From: CBDESM01 sp965242485
GTDB taxonomy: Bacteria; Chloroflexota; Dehalococcoidia; Bin125
Length of the DNA stretch: 64,000 nucleotides
Assembly: GCA_965242485.1 (NCBI GenBank)
Contig: CBDESM010000003.1
Coordinates: 496,001 to 560,000 of the forward strand
Direction: 5' to 3'
This document shows, piece after piece, positions 37,218-45,325 of this stretch. The position numbers were made by a program, and so were the translations under genes. The notes below the pieces were generated by a model, which saw nothing but the letters and a program-made list of their open reading frames with translations, was not told the DNA's origin and ran no database searches. Positions within the stretch are counted from its first letter, which is position 1, and every line of letters begins with the position of its first letter.

Positions 37218-38279
37218 ATGCCGCGGCGCCCCGAGACCGCGATCTCCCGCATCCTGCGCGACCGCATCCGCGCCGTCGGCCCGATCACCTTCGCCGACTG
37301 GATGCAAACCGCCCTCTACCACCCCGAACACGGCTACTACCGCCGCCGCCGCCCCTCCGTCGGCATCGACGGCGACTTCCTCACCAGCCCCGAAGTCCAT
37401 CCCCTCTTCGGCGCCGCAGTCGCCGCCGCCGTCTCCGACGCCTGGCGCGAACTCAACCGCCCCAACCCCTTCCCCGTCGTCGAGGTCGGCCCCGGCACCG
37501 GCGCTCTCGCCGAATCAATGCTCCGCAGCCTCGACCGGGAAACCGCCCAAGCGATCTCCCTCGCCCTGATCGAACCCAACCATTTCGCCGCCGCCCGCCA
37601 ACGCGAGCGCCTCCGTGAATTCCCCCGAATCGACTGGATCGAAGACCTCGCCGAAATCCCCCTCCGCTCCGTCCGCCTGATCATCGCCAACGAATTGCTC
37701 GACGCCCTCCCCGTCCGCCGCCTCGCCCATTGCCGCGAATGGCGCGAACTCCGCGTCGGCTGGGATGACGCCCGCGGCTTCCACGATGCGCCCGCCCCCA
37801 TTGACGACTTGGGTGACAACCCGGCCCTGCTCGCCCCCCTCGAAGGCATCAACCCCGAACCCGGCTGGATCGCCGAAGTCTCCCCCGCCCGCGCCGAAAT
37901 GATCTCCGCCCTCGCCGCCCGACTCGACCGCGGCTTCCTGCTCCTCTTCGACTACGGCTACCCCCGCGCCGACCTCTACTCCCACCGCCACCGCCAAGGC
38001 ACCCTCGCCACCGCCCGCCGCCACGTCCCCGGCGACGACCCCTACGCCCATCCCGGCGACCAAGACCTCACCACCCACATCGACCTCGACCAAATCCGCG
38101 AAGCCGCCCTCGCCGCCGGCCTCTCCCCCCTCCCCGTCCTCGCGCAGTCCGACTGGCTCCGCGCCCTCGCCCCGCGCATCCTCCCCTCCGCCGACCTCGC
38201 CGCCCGCCGCGCCCTCGAAACGCTCACCGACCCCCAAGGCCTCGGCCGCATCTCCGTGCTCGGCTTCGCCAAACCATGA
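37218..38279 (+). CDS. MidA/NDUFAF7-family SAM-dependent methyltransferase
   Basis: A 353-aa Rossmann methyltransferase of the MidA/NDUFAF7 family; the eukaryotic members methylate an Arg in respiratory complex I. ITFADWMQTALYHPEHGYY, GDFLTSPEVHPLFG, the SAM motif VVEVGPGTGALAESML and LLLFDYGYPRADLYS are family hallmarks. The bacterial target is unknown. Its stop overlaps the peroxiredoxin start (ATGA). Confidence 0.93.
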   Translation: MPRRPETAISRILRDRIRAVGPITFADWMQTALYHPEHGYYRRRRPSVGIDGDFLTSPEVHPLFGAAVAAAVSDAWRELNRPNPFPVVEVGPGTGALAESMLRSLDRETAQAISLALIEPNHFAAARQRERLREFPRIDWIEDLAEIPLRSVRLIIANELLDALPVRRLAHCREWRELRVGWDDARGFHDAPAPIDDLGDNPALLAPLEGINPEPGWIAEVSPARAEMISALAARLDRGFLLLFDYGYPRADLYSHRHRQGTLATARRHVPGDDPYAHPGDQDLTTHIDLDQIREAALAAGLSPLPVLAQSDWLRALAPRILPSADLAARRALETLTDPQGLGRISVLGFAKP

Positions 38280-38719
38280 TCTCCCCCGGCGACCTCCTCC
38301 CCGACATCGCGCTCCAAAGCCCCGACGCCCCCGTCCGCCTGCGAGACCTCGCCGCCGCCGGGCCGCTCCTGATCCTCTTCTACCAAGAAGACCGCACCCC
38401 CGCCTGCACCGCCCAGCTCCGCGCCTTCCGCGACGACTTCGACCTAATCCGCGAACTCGGCGCGACCATCGCCGCCATCAGCACAGACGACCACGCCTCG
38501 CACCAGCAGTTCCACGCCGACGAGCGTTTCCCCTTCCCCCTCTACTCCGACCCCGAAGGCGCAGCCGCCCGCGCCTTCGGCGTCTACGACGAAACCGCCA
38601 AGCGCTCCCGCCGCGCCGCCTTCGTCGCCCGCGACGGGCGCATCGCCCTCGCCATCCCCTTCTACCAGCCCGCCAACCTCGACCATTTCACCGCCGTCTT
38701 CACCGCGCTCGGCGCATAG
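38276..38719 (+). CDS. Peroxiredoxin (AhpC/TSA, BCP-like)
   Basis: A 147-aa thiol peroxidase that reduces hydroperoxides. The peroxidatic Cys44 is in DRTPACTAQLRAFRDD. The resolving Cys of typical BCP/PrxQ, five residues later, is absent, and no other Cys is seen, so it should work as a 1-Cys enzyme with an outside thiol. It is coupled to the MidA gene upstream. The IscU-like gene 13 nt downstream has its own promoter. Confidence 0.9.
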   Translation: MISPGDLLPDIALQSPDAPVRLRDLAAAGPLLILFYQEDRTPACTAQLRAFRDDFDLIRELGATIAAISTDDHASHQQFHADERFPFPLYSDPEGAAARAFGVYDETAKRSRRAAFVARDGRIALAIPFYQPANLDHFTAVFTALGA

Positions 38720-38720
38720 A

Positions 38721-38732
38721 TACACTCCCCCA
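38721..38732 (+). promoter_or_regulatory. TACACT-N6-ATG leaderless promoter
   Basis: TACACT lies just after the peroxiredoxin stop, exactly 6 nt before the ATG of the IscU-like gene. No ribosome-binding site is present. Confidence 0.55.
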
Positions 38733-39122
38733 ATGCCCGACGACGCAACCGCCTACAACCAGACCGTGCTCGACCACTTCCGCAACCCCCGCAACGCCGG
38801 CGACCTGCCCGACGCCAATGCCGTCGGCGAAGACCGCAACCCCGTCTGCGGCGACCACATGAAACTCATGCTCCGCATCGACGACGGCGCGATCACCGCC
38901 GCACGCTTCCTCACCCGCGGCTGCGGCGCAGCCATCGCCACCAGCTCCCGCGCCACCGAAATCTTGATCGGCATGACCCCCGACGACGCAGCCCGCCTCC
39001 GCCGCGACGACTTCGTCGATGCCGTCGGCGGCCTCCCCAAGAGCAAAATCCACTGCTCCGTCCTCGCCGCGGGCGCGCTCCGGCGCGCCCTCGACGACTA
39101 CCGCGTCCGCGCAGGCTGCTGA
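38733..39122 (+). CDS. IscU/NifU-N-type Fe-S cluster scaffold
   Basis: A 129-aa scaffold on which [2Fe-2S] clusters are assembled. Three conserved Cys are present at 39 (NPVCGDHM), 64 (TRGCGAA) and 108 (KIHCSVLA), with the usual LDHFRNPRNAG opening. No cysteine desulfurase gene is nearby. Its position before a molybdenum-hydroxylase flavoprotein fragment and a MocA-type transferase suggests a link to molybdo-iron-sulfur enzymes, which is inference. Confidence 0.92.
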   Translation: MPDDATAYNQTVLDHFRNPRNAGDLPDANAVGEDRNPVCGDHMKLMLRIDDGAITAARFLTRGCGAAIATSSRATEILIGMTPDDAARLRRDDFVDAVGGLPKSKIHCSVLAAGALRRALDDYRVRAGC

Positions 39123-39137
39123 CCCGGAGCCCGCGCA

Positions 39138-39722
39138 ATGGCGCCCGCGCACCGCATCGACCTCCGCTGCCCGGCCGCCCAGCTGCTCAGCGCTCCCCAA
39201 TCCGCCATCACCGACGCGCTCGGGCACCCCGCCGACGACATCCTCCTCGCAGACGCGCTCGCCCATCCCTCCCTGCTCGCCGCCCTGCTCGCGCACGACG
39301 CGCGCCTCGAACTCCGCGGCGGCGAACTCGCCCCGCTCGACTCCCGCCTGCTCCGCGGCGGCGGCATCGACATACACGGCATCGACGGCGCGCAGCCCGC
39401 CGACACGCTCGTCGTCCCCGTCTCCCTCGACGCCAGCGCACTCGCCCCGGCCGCCCCCTTCGCCGTCGCCGTCCGCATCTCCCCCGAACGCGACTGCTCC
39501 GTCGCACTCGCCGGCGCCGCTCCCCACCCCCTCCGCGCTCGCCAAACCGAAGCCGCGCTCCGCGGACGCTCCCTCAACGACGACGCCCTCATCACCGCCG
39601 CCGAAACCCTGCGCGGCGAAGCCCAGCCCTTCGGCATCGGCGACGTCACCGACCACGCCCGCCTCGACGCGCTCGCCATCGCCCTCATCCGCGCCTGCGA
39701 ACAAGCCCGGGCCCGCCTCTAG
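39138..39722 (+). CDS. Partial molybdopterin-dehydrogenase FAD-subunit-like protein (CoxM/XdhB C-terminal part)
   Basis: A 194-aa protein resembling only the last two thirds of the roughly 290-aa FAD subunit of xanthine/CO dehydrogenase-type enzymes. HPSLLAALLAHDARLELRGG matches the end of the FAD-binding domain. VALAGAAPHPLRARQTEAAL and DVTDHARLDALAIALIRACE match its C-terminal domain. The N-terminal FAD-binding loops are missing, and neither large nor small subunit genes are present. It may be a specialised chaperone-like derivative or a remnant. It lies 15 nt after the IscU-like gene and 42 nt before the MocA-type gene. Confidence 0.7.
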   Translation: MAPAHRIDLRCPAAQLLSAPQSAITDALGHPADDILLADALAHPSLLAALLAHDARLELRGGELAPLDSRLLRGGGIDIHGIDGAQPADTLVVPVSLDASALAPAAPFAVAVRISPERDCSVALAGAAPHPLRARQTEAALRGRSLNDDALITAAETLRGEAQPFGIGDVTDHARLDALAIALIRACEQARARL

Positions 39723-39764
39723 CACCCCAATGCACCGCCGACCAATGCAGCGCAGAACCGGCCA

Positions 39765-40352
39765 GTGAACGCCGCCATCCTCCTCGCCGCCGGCGCATCC
39801 ACCCGCATGGGCCGCCCCAAAGCCCTCCTCGACTGGCGCGGCGAGCCCCTGATCCACTGGCAAGCCCGGCAGCTCGCCGCCGCCTGCTCCCTCGTCGTCC
39901 CCGTCCTCGGCGCACGCGCCCCCGAAATCGCCGCCGCCCTCCCCAACCTCCCCAACATCCGCCCCGTCCGCAACCGCGCCTGGCAACGCGGCCGCTCCTC
40001 CTCGATCAGAACCGGCGCCCGCGCCATCCCCCCCAACGCCGAAGCCGTCATCATCGCCAGCGTCGACCAGCCAATCAGCGCCGAAATCGTCCAGCTCCTC
40101 CTGGACCATCTCCACAACGACCCCGCTGCCCAAATCGCCGTCCCCCGCCACCGCAACCGCAACGGCCACCCCCCCGCCTTCCGCGCCGACCTCCTCCCCC
40201 AGCTCCTCAAAATCAACGAACGCACCCAAGGCCTCAAAGCCCTCCGCCGCCAACACGCCCCCGCCACGGCCTTCATCGAAACCAACGACCCGACCATCCT
40301 CCTCGACCTCAACTCCCCCATCGACTACGAACATGCCGTCGCCCATGCCTGA
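39765..40352 (+). CDS. MocA-type molybdenum cofactor cytidylyltransferase-like protein
   Basis: A 195-aa NTP-transferase of the MobA/MocA fold. AAILLAAGASTRMGRPKALL is the nucleotide-binding signature, IASVDQPI the metal-binding motif and HPPAFRADLLPQLL a conserved region. MocA loads CMP onto molybdopterin for xanthine-dehydrogenase-type enzymes. The GTG start gives the standard N-terminus. The neighbouring FAD-subunit-like gene supports this role over lipid or sugar metabolism. Its stop is overlapped by the start of a small RHH protein gene. Confidence 0.88.
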   Translation: MNAAILLAAGASTRMGRPKALLDWRGEPLIHWQARQLAAACSLVVPVLGARAPEIAAALPNLPNIRPVRNRAWQRGRSSSIRTGARAIPPNAEAVIIASVDQPISAEIVQLLLDHLHNDPAAQIAVPRHRNRNGHPPAFRADLLPQLLKINERTQGLKALRRQHAPATAFIETNDPTILLDLNSPIDYEHAVAHA

Positions 40353-40581
40353 TGGGAGCGGACGGCAGCAGGGGCGCGGCCGGCAACTCGATATGGAAGT
40401 CCGCAACCCCCTCGGCATGGTCTTCGAGATCGAATTCGAAGGCGGCGTCTTCGAGCGGCTCGACGACATGGCCCTCGCCCACGGCCAACCCGAATTCGAC
40501 CTCTTCGTCCGCGACCTCGCCGTGCAAGCGCTCGAAAAATGGGAAGCCGAGCAAGCCGAAGCCCATCAAGCCGCCGACTGA
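40345..40581 (+). CDS. Small ribbon-helix-helix-like protein (family copy 1)
   Basis: A 78-aa protein with one beta-strand and two helices: GMVFEIEFEGGVFERLDDM then FDLFVRDLAVQALEKWEAE, the pattern of Arc/CopG-type DNA-binding antitoxins. Three related genes occur between 41.7 and 42.9 kb. The ATG at 40345 was chosen over 40333 and 40393 because it makes this copy align residue for residue with the others (Met25 in the GM motif). It overlaps the mocA-like stop by 8 nt. No toxin is adjacent; the next gene is hpnH. Confidence 0.7.
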   Translation: MPDGSGRQQGRGRQLDMEVRNPLGMVFEIEFEGGVFERLDDMALAHGQPEFDLFVRDLAVQALEKWEAEQAEAHQAAD

Positions 40582-40667
40582 TCGCGCTCGCGGCCAATGC
40601 CTTCGCCAATTGCACCCGCGCCTTGCCCTAGAGTCTGGAAGTCGGCGCAGCCCCGCCGGGAGCCTTC

Positions 40668-41672
40668 ATGAGCCGCATCCGCCAGACCCTCTCCGTCGGC
40701 AAATACGTCATGTCCCAGCGCCTCCGCGGCGTCGAGCGCTACCCGCTCGTGCTCATGCTCGAACCCCTGCTCCAGTGCAACCTCGAATGCGCCGGCTGCG
40801 GCAAAATCCAGCACCCCGACGACATCCTCCGCCGACGCCTCTCCCCCGAACAATGCTGGGCCGCCGCCGAAGAATGCGGCGCTCCCGTCGTCTCCATCGC
40901 CGGCGGCGAGCCCCTCATCCACCAGCAAATCGGCGAAATCACCCAAGGCTTCATCGAACGCAAGAAATTCGTCTACCTCTGCACCAACGCCATCCTCCTC
41001 CAAAAGCGCCTCGACCAGTTCCAACCCAGCCCCTACCTCACCTTCTCCATCCACGTCGACGGCCTCGAACGGGACCACGACGACTCCGTCTGCCGCGACG
41101 GCGTCTGGGACGTCGCCATCGACGCCATCAAAGCCGCCAAAGACCGCGGCTTCCGCGTCACCACCAACTCCACCTTCTTCATCGGCGCGGACCCCGCCCG
41201 CATCCGCAGCATGTTCGACCGCCTCGCCGACCTCGGCGTCGACGGCCTCATGATCTCACCCGGCTACCCCTACGAAAAAGCCCCCGACCAAGAGCACTTC
41301 CTCGCCCGCAACCAGACCAAGCAGCTCTTCCGCGAAATCCTTGAAGACCCCCCCTCCCGCTGGACCTTCAACCACTCCGCCCTCTTCCTCGATTTCCTCA
41401 AAGGCGAAATCGAATACGACTGCACCCCTTGGGGCAACCCCACCTACACCGTCTTCGGCTGGCAGCGCCCCTGCTACCTCATGGACGAGGGCTACGCCGG
41501 CACGTTCCGCGAACTGATCGAAGAAACCGAATGGGACGACTACGGCGTCGCCAGCGGCAACCCCAAATGCGTCGACTGCATGGTCCACTCCGGCTTCGAA
41601 GCCAGCGCCGTCATCGACGCCACCACCAACCTCAAACGCGGCCTCCGCTCCTTCACCGCCGCAATCCGCTGA
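40668..41672 (+). CDS. hpnH: HpnH, radical SAM adenosylhopane synthase
   Basis: A 334-aa radical SAM enzyme that adds an adenosyl radical to diploptene, giving adenosylhopane. The cluster Cys are 37, 41 and 44 in CNLECAGC. IAGGEPLIH is the SAM-binding GGE-like motif. The C-terminal part with DCTPWGNPTYTVFGWQRPCYL and CVDCMVHSGFEASAV is specific for HpnH. GGGAGCC precedes the ATG and TAGAGT (40629-40634) is a candidate -10. It is separated from the main hopanoid operon by 16 kb and flanked on both sides by small RHH-like genes. Confidence 0.97.
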   Translation: MSRIRQTLSVGKYVMSQRLRGVERYPLVLMLEPLLQCNLECAGCGKIQHPDDILRRRLSPEQCWAAAEECGAPVVSIAGGEPLIHQQIGEITQGFIERKKFVYLCTNAILLQKRLDQFQPSPYLTFSIHVDGLERDHDDSVCRDGVWDVAIDAIKAAKDRGFRVTTNSTFFIGADPARIRSMFDRLADLGVDGLMISPGYPYEKAPDQEHFLARNQTKQLFREILEDPPSRWTFNHSALFLDFLKGEIEYDCTPWGNPTYTVFGWQRPCYLMDEGYAGTFRELIEETEWDDYGVASGNPKCVDCMVHSGFEASAVIDATTNLKRGLRSFTAAIR

Positions 41673-41743
41673 CCCCGCGCCAACCGCGGCCGATACCTTC
41701 AAGCGCGTTGATCCTGCCGCTTGCGACGGGGAGCCATAGAACG

Positions 41744-42013
41744 ATGAGCTGCGAAGCAATGCGCGAAGATCTGTACGGCGACATCCGCGACGCCGTCGAA
41801 ATCAAGTTCGACGATCGCCCTTCCGGGCGATCCGGCGGCGTCTGCGAACTCCGCTTCACTGCCGAAGAGCTCGCCCGGCTCTTCGACGGCCTCGACCAAC
41901 TCGGCGAGAACCACTCGGTCCGCTTCATCAAGCGCGCCGTCTTCGCCCAACTCGATCTCGAACTAGCCTCAGCCGGACAAGCCCCCCTCGGCACAAACGC
42001 CGCCGCCGATTGA
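41744..42013 (+). CDS. Small ribbon-helix-helix-like protein (divergent copy 2)
   Basis: An 89-aa protein with the same plan as the other copies but more diverged: VCELRFTAEELARLF, then SVRFIKRAVFAQLDLEL. The N-terminal 40 residues are different and acidic. TACCTT (41694-41699) and GGGGAG lie upstream. The following copy begins 17 nt after its stop, so both may be on one mRNA. Probably a DNA-binding or antitoxin-like protein. Confidence 0.65.
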   Translation: MSCEAMREDLYGDIRDAVEIKFDDRPSGRSGGVCELRFTAEELARLFDGLDQLGENHSVRFIKRAVFAQLDLELASAGQAPLGTNAAAD

Positions 42014-42030
42014 TCCAAAACACCGCACCC

Positions 42031-42270
42031 ATGCCTTGCCAAGCCGAGTATGACCACGACGACTGGGAAGAGATCGACGTCCAAGTCGGCCCCCGAATCG
42101 GCATGACCTTCCGCGTCGTGATCCACAGCGACGAACTCGCCCGCTTCACCGAGATGATGTCGGCCCGCGGCGACCGCAACATGGTCCGCTTCCTCCGCAC
42201 CCTCGCCTTGGAATCCCTCGAACGCTGGGAATCCGAACGCGAACTCCCCGCTCCGGCAGCCGCCAACTGA
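42031..42270 (+). CDS. Small ribbon-helix-helix-like protein (copy 3)
   Basis: A 79-aa protein starting MPCQAEYDHDDWEEIDVQV. The RHH strand is MTFRVVIHSDELARF and the second helix is NMVRFLRTLALESLERWE. The first 38 residues are identical to copy 4 and their DNA is nearly so, showing a recent duplication. A TTG at 42010 would add seven residues, but the ATG matches copy 4. It stands before the BrnT-like toxin gene. Confidence 0.75.
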   Translation: MPCQAEYDHDDWEEIDVQVGPRIGMTFRVVIHSDELARFTEMMSARGDRNMVRFLRTLALESLERWESERELPAPAAAN

Positions 42271-42355
42271 AGCTCCCGCGCCCCTCCCGCGATGCTGCCT
42301 CTCTGCACTAGCCCCCGGAATTCCTCCAGTCGCCGCAAACTGCGACACTGCACGC

Positions 42356-42691
42356 ATGGCTAGGCAAATCGTGCTTGACTTGGATGTATCGCCAACTGCG
42401 GACCGCAAGCTGGGCTATCACGGCCTGCGCGCCCGCGACGCGGAGGAAGTCTTGGATGATGCACCCCGATTCGTGTGGGCCGACCAGGGAGGCAGACGGC
42501 ACAGTGGTAGCCCAGCGTCCGAACAACCACGCCGAATCAAGATGATCGGATGGACCAAGCGACGACAGATGTTGAGCGTTATTCTGGAACCTCCCGATGG
42601 CGAGGGTCGCTCACTCGTCATCACCGGCTATCCGTCGGGGCGTCGCGACCGTGAGCGCCACCGGCAAGCCAGGAAACGCTCCGAGCGCTGA
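42356..42691 (+). CDS. BrnT-like toxin candidate
   Basis: A 111-aa basic protein. HGLRARDAEEVLDDAPRFV and RRIKMIGWTKRRQMLSVIL, followed by GRSLVITGYPSGRRDRERHR, match the layout of BrnT-type RelE-fold RNase toxins (helix with acidic motif, Arg-rich strands, C-terminal helix). It is followed after 3 nt by an RHH protein, the same order as brnT-brnA. GACACT lies 6 nt before the ATG, a weak match to the leaderless pattern. Its DNA is less GC-rich than the neighbours. Family assignment is by eye. Confidence 0.65.
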   Translation: MARQIVLDLDVSPTADRKLGYHGLRARDAEEVLDDAPRFVWADQGGRRHSGSPASEQPRRIKMIGWTKRRQMLSVILEPPDGEGRSLVITGYPSGRRDRERHRQARKRSER

Positions 42692-42694
42692 ACC

Positions 42695-42937
42695 ATGCCT
42701 TGCCAAGCCGAGTACGACCACGACGACTGGGAAGAGATCGACGTCCAAGTCGGCCCGCGCATCGGCATGACTTTCCGCGTCGTGATCCACAGCGATGAAC
42801 TCGCCCGCCTCGACGACATGATGGTCGAACGTGGAGAGCGGTTGATGACATCGTTCCTGCGGGACCTCGCCCTCGAATCCCTCGAACGCTGGGAATCCGA
42901 ACGGGAGCAGGCCGGAGCCGTCACGGCTGCCGATTGA
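42695..42937 (+). CDS. RHH antitoxin candidate (copy 4) paired with the BrnT-like toxin
   Basis: An 80-aa protein starting MPCQAEYDHDDWEEIDVQV. The RHH fold shows in MTFRVVIHSDELARLDDM and LMTSFLRDLALESLERWESE. It lies 3 nt after the toxin candidate, so it is the likely antitoxin and autorepressor. The stretch is almost the same as copy 3 up to the first helix, then diverges, which could change partner specificity. Confidence 0.7.
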   Translation: MPCQAEYDHDDWEEIDVQVGPRIGMTFRVVIHSDELARLDDMMVERGERLMTSFLRDLALESLERWESEREQAGAVTAAD

Positions 42938-42947
42938 TCCGCGCCCC

Positions 42948-43715
42948 TCAGACCAGCCGGAACCGCACTCCGCACACGGTCACTTCCAGCTCGTCCTCCG
43001 AGATCGCCAGATCGTGCTCCCGCGCCGCCGCGATCACGCGGCCCCGGTCCGCCGCCCGCAGGTCCAACCCGCCCAAGCCGTCGCCGCGCCCGTCCGCCGC
43101 CGCGACGAACCGCAGGCTCGCGTCGTCCAGCGCGATCGACGCCCGCCCGTGCGCATCCGGCTCCACCGGCCGCTGCAGCACTTCCGACCACCGCGCCGCC
43201 ATCGCGTCCGGGTCGCCGCTCTGCAGCTCCGCCGCCGCGAACTCGCTGATCACCTCCGTCCGCCGGTGCGGCAGCCAGTGATCCCCCGCCGGCTGCCACG
43301 GCCCCGCCGGATGATCGTCCCCGTGGTTCCAGCGCAGCTCCGCAATCGCGCCCGGCACGTCTTTCGGATGCAGCTGTATCCCGTCGCTCTTTTCGCCCGG
43401 CGAATCCACCACCAGCCGCACCCCCAGCGACGCCACGTGCGCCCGCCGCGCCGCGATGTCGCTGCACTGCATGATCACCATGTACCCGCCGTCGCCCCCG
43501 CGCCGCTGCAGGAACCGCCCGCCCGCCGTCCCCGGCCGCATCGGCGACACCACCTCCAGGAACGAATTCCCCACCGGCATCAGGAAATTGTGCAGCCCGA
43601 ACCGGCCCACGCCCGGATCCCGGAAGCACACGTCCAGATCGAACACCCCGCGCAGGTGCGCCTCCGTCTGATCCAAATCCTCCGCCACCAAGCAGATCTG
43701 TCGCATCCGCAGCAC
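42948..43715 (-). CDS. VOC superfamily (glyoxalase-like) protein
   Basis: A 255-aa protein with two beta-alpha-beta-beta-beta modules of the vicinal oxygen chelate fold. The first has RQICLVAEDLDQTEAHL, FLMPVGNSFLEVVSP and MVIMQCSDIAARRAHVA; the second starts near VISEFAAAELQSGDPDAMAARW. A GTG at 43715 was preferred because GAGAGGAG lies 6 nt upstream; an ATG three codons in is possible. It is 36 nt downstream of the enoyl-CoA hydratase gene on the same strand. Substrate unknown. Confidence 0.85.
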   Translation of the reverse strand: MLRMRQICLVAEDLDQTEAHLRGVFDLDVCFRDPGVGRFGLHNFLMPVGNSFLEVVSPMRPGTAGGRFLQRRGGDGGYMVIMQCSDIAARRAHVASLGVRLVVDSPGEKSDGIQLHPKDVPGAIAELRWNHGDDHPAGPWQPAGDHWLPHRRTEVISEFAAAELQSGDPDAMAARWSEVLQRPVEPDAHGRASIALDDASLRFVAAADGRGDGLGGLDLRAADRGRVIAAAREHDLAISEDELEVTVCGVRFRLV

Positions 43716-43751
43716 GGCGCACTCCTCTCCCGGCGGCCCCGGCCCGCCCGA

Positions 43752-44534
43752 TCAGCGGCCCGTGAAGACCGGCTTCCGCTTCTCGATGAACGCCCGCACC
43801 GCCTCCTTGCTGTCCTCGCTCCGGCCCACCCGCCGCATCCGGTCCGCCTCCCGCCGCAGCGCCTCCGAAAATGGAATCGCGTACGCGTCGTTCAAGTTCG
43901 CCTTCATCTGCGCCATCGCCATCGGGTGCGAATCCCGCAGCCGCTCCGCCACCCCCCGCACCCCCGCCGCCAGCTCGTCGTCCGCGAACACCCCGTTCAC
44001 CAGCCCGATTTCCAGCGCCCGCGCGGCCGGCACCCGCTCCGGCAGCAGGTACATCTCCCGCGCCCGTCCCTCGCCCACCAGCCGCGGAATCGTCCACGTC
44101 CCCCCGAAATCGCCCGACAGCCCCGCGTTCAGGAACGCCGTGTAGAAGTACGCCGACTCCGCCGCGAAGCGGAAATCCGCAGCGCACGCGATCGTGCAGC
44201 CCGCCCCCGCCGCGCCCCCGTTCAGCGCCGCGATCGTCGGCTTTCCCATCTCGTGCAGCAGCAGCGCCGTCCGCTCGAAATCCGTCAGCCGCGCGATGCT
44301 CGCCTCGATGTTCGGCGGATCATGCGACCGATCCTTCAAATCCCCGCCCGCCGAAAACAGCCTCCCCGCCCCGGTCAGCACCACCACCCGCACGCCCTCG
44401 TCCGACGCCGCTTGCTCCATCGACGCCCGCAGCTCGTCCAGCAGCGTCGCGTTCAGCGCGTTCAAATTCTCCGGCCGGTTCATCGTCACCGTGGCGATGC
44501 CGTCGGAAGCCTCGTACAGGACGGTTTCATACAT
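43752..44534 (-). CDS. Enoyl-CoA hydratase/isomerase family protein
   Basis: A 260-aa crotonase. Oxyanion regions are GAGRLFSAGGDL and NGGAAGAGCTIACAADF. The position of the hydratase Glu is occupied by Asp or Gly (NAGLSGDFGGTW), so isomerase or other activity is more likely than classic hydration. It ends in RKPVFTGR like the first paralogue. A TAGACT hexamer on the minus strand precedes the gene. It forms an operon with the VOC gene and is divergent from hpnG. Confidence 0.92.
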   Translation of the reverse strand: MYETVLYEASDGIATVTMNRPENLNALNATLLDELRASMEQAASDEGVRVVVLTGAGRLFSAGGDLKDRSHDPPNIEASIARLTDFERTALLLHEMGKPTIAALNGGAAGAGCTIACAADFRFAAESAYFYTAFLNAGLSGDFGGTWTIPRLVGEGRAREMYLLPERVPAARALEIGLVNGVFADDELAAGVRGVAERLRDSHPMAMAQMKANLNDAYAIPFSEALRREADRMRRVGRSEDSKEAVRAFIEKRKPVFTGR

Positions 44535-44611
44535 GGCGGCCGTCTCCCTTCGCGCGCCCGCAGTCTACGCGCTGCACCGCGCCCATACACCCGGCCCGCA
44601 CGACCCGCCCG

Positions 44612-44623
44612 TACACTCGCCCC
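44612..44623 (+). promoter_or_regulatory. TACACT-N6-ATG leaderless promoter of hpnG
   Basis: TACACT is followed by exactly 6 nt and the hpnG start codon, with no ribosome-binding site. Confidence 0.55.
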
Positions 44624-45310
44624 ATGCTCCTGATCGTCGCCGCCATGCCCATCGAAGGCGCGGCCGCCGCCGCGGGAATCGCGCGGTCCAACGCCTCCGT
44701 CCGCCTCATCGTCAGCGGCATGGGCCCCGCCGCCGTGCAGCGCGCCGCCGCTTCCGCGCTCGCCCCCCCGATCAGCGCCGTGCTCAGCGCCGGCGTCGCC
44801 GGCTCCCTCGACCCCGATCTCCCCTGCCCCGCCGCCGTCGTGCCCGAGCGTATGACCGGCCCCGGCCCCAACGACGAATTCGCCCCCGACCAAGCCCTGG
44901 CCGCAACCGTCCGCAACGCCCTCCGGCAAGCCAGCCTCGACGCCTTCGACGGCGCCAGTCTCACCGCCGATCACGTCGTCAACGACCAATCCGAAAAACG
45001 CGAAGCCCGCGCCGCCGGCCACCGCATCGTCCAAATGGAAGACTCCGAATGGGCCCGCGCCTGCGCCGACGCGAGCATCCCCTTCGCCGCCGTCCGCGTC
45101 GTCCTCGACGAAGTCGCCGACCGCATCCCGCCCGAAGCCCTCGGCTGGGGCATCGATCCGCCGCCCTCCCGGATCGCCGCCGACATCGCCCGCCGCCCGC
45201 CGCTGCTGCCCGAACTGATCCGCCTCCGCAAGCTCCGCCGCGCCGCCCTCGCCGAACTCGAAGCCGCCCTCCGCGCCGCAATCCCCGCCGTCTCCGCCGC
45301 GTACGGCTGA
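44624..45310 (+). CDS. hpnG: HpnG-like nucleoside phosphorylase (adenosylhopane processing)
   Basis: A 228-aa phosphorylase-superfamily protein. HpnG removes adenine from adenosylhopane to give ribosylhopane. Features are LLIVAAMPIEGAAAAA, LIVSGMGPAAVQRAA, ISAVLSAGVAGSLDP and the active-site region VQMEDSEWA. Its place directly before hpnA, in a genome with hpnH, supports the hopanoid role over purine or MTA salvage. It has a leaderless-type promoter and lies 15 nt before hpnA. Confidence 0.85.
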   Translation: MLLIVAAMPIEGAAAAAGIARSNASVRLIVSGMGPAAVQRAAASALAPPISAVLSAGVAGSLDPDLPCPAAVVPERMTGPGPNDEFAPDQALAATVRNALRQASLDAFDGASLTADHVVNDQSEKREARAAGHRIVQMEDSEWARACADASIPFAAVRVVLDEVADRIPPEALGWGIDPPPSRIAADIARRPPLLPELIRLRKLRRAALAELEAALRAAIPAVSAAYG

Positions 45311-45325
45311 GCCTCCTCCCCGCGA

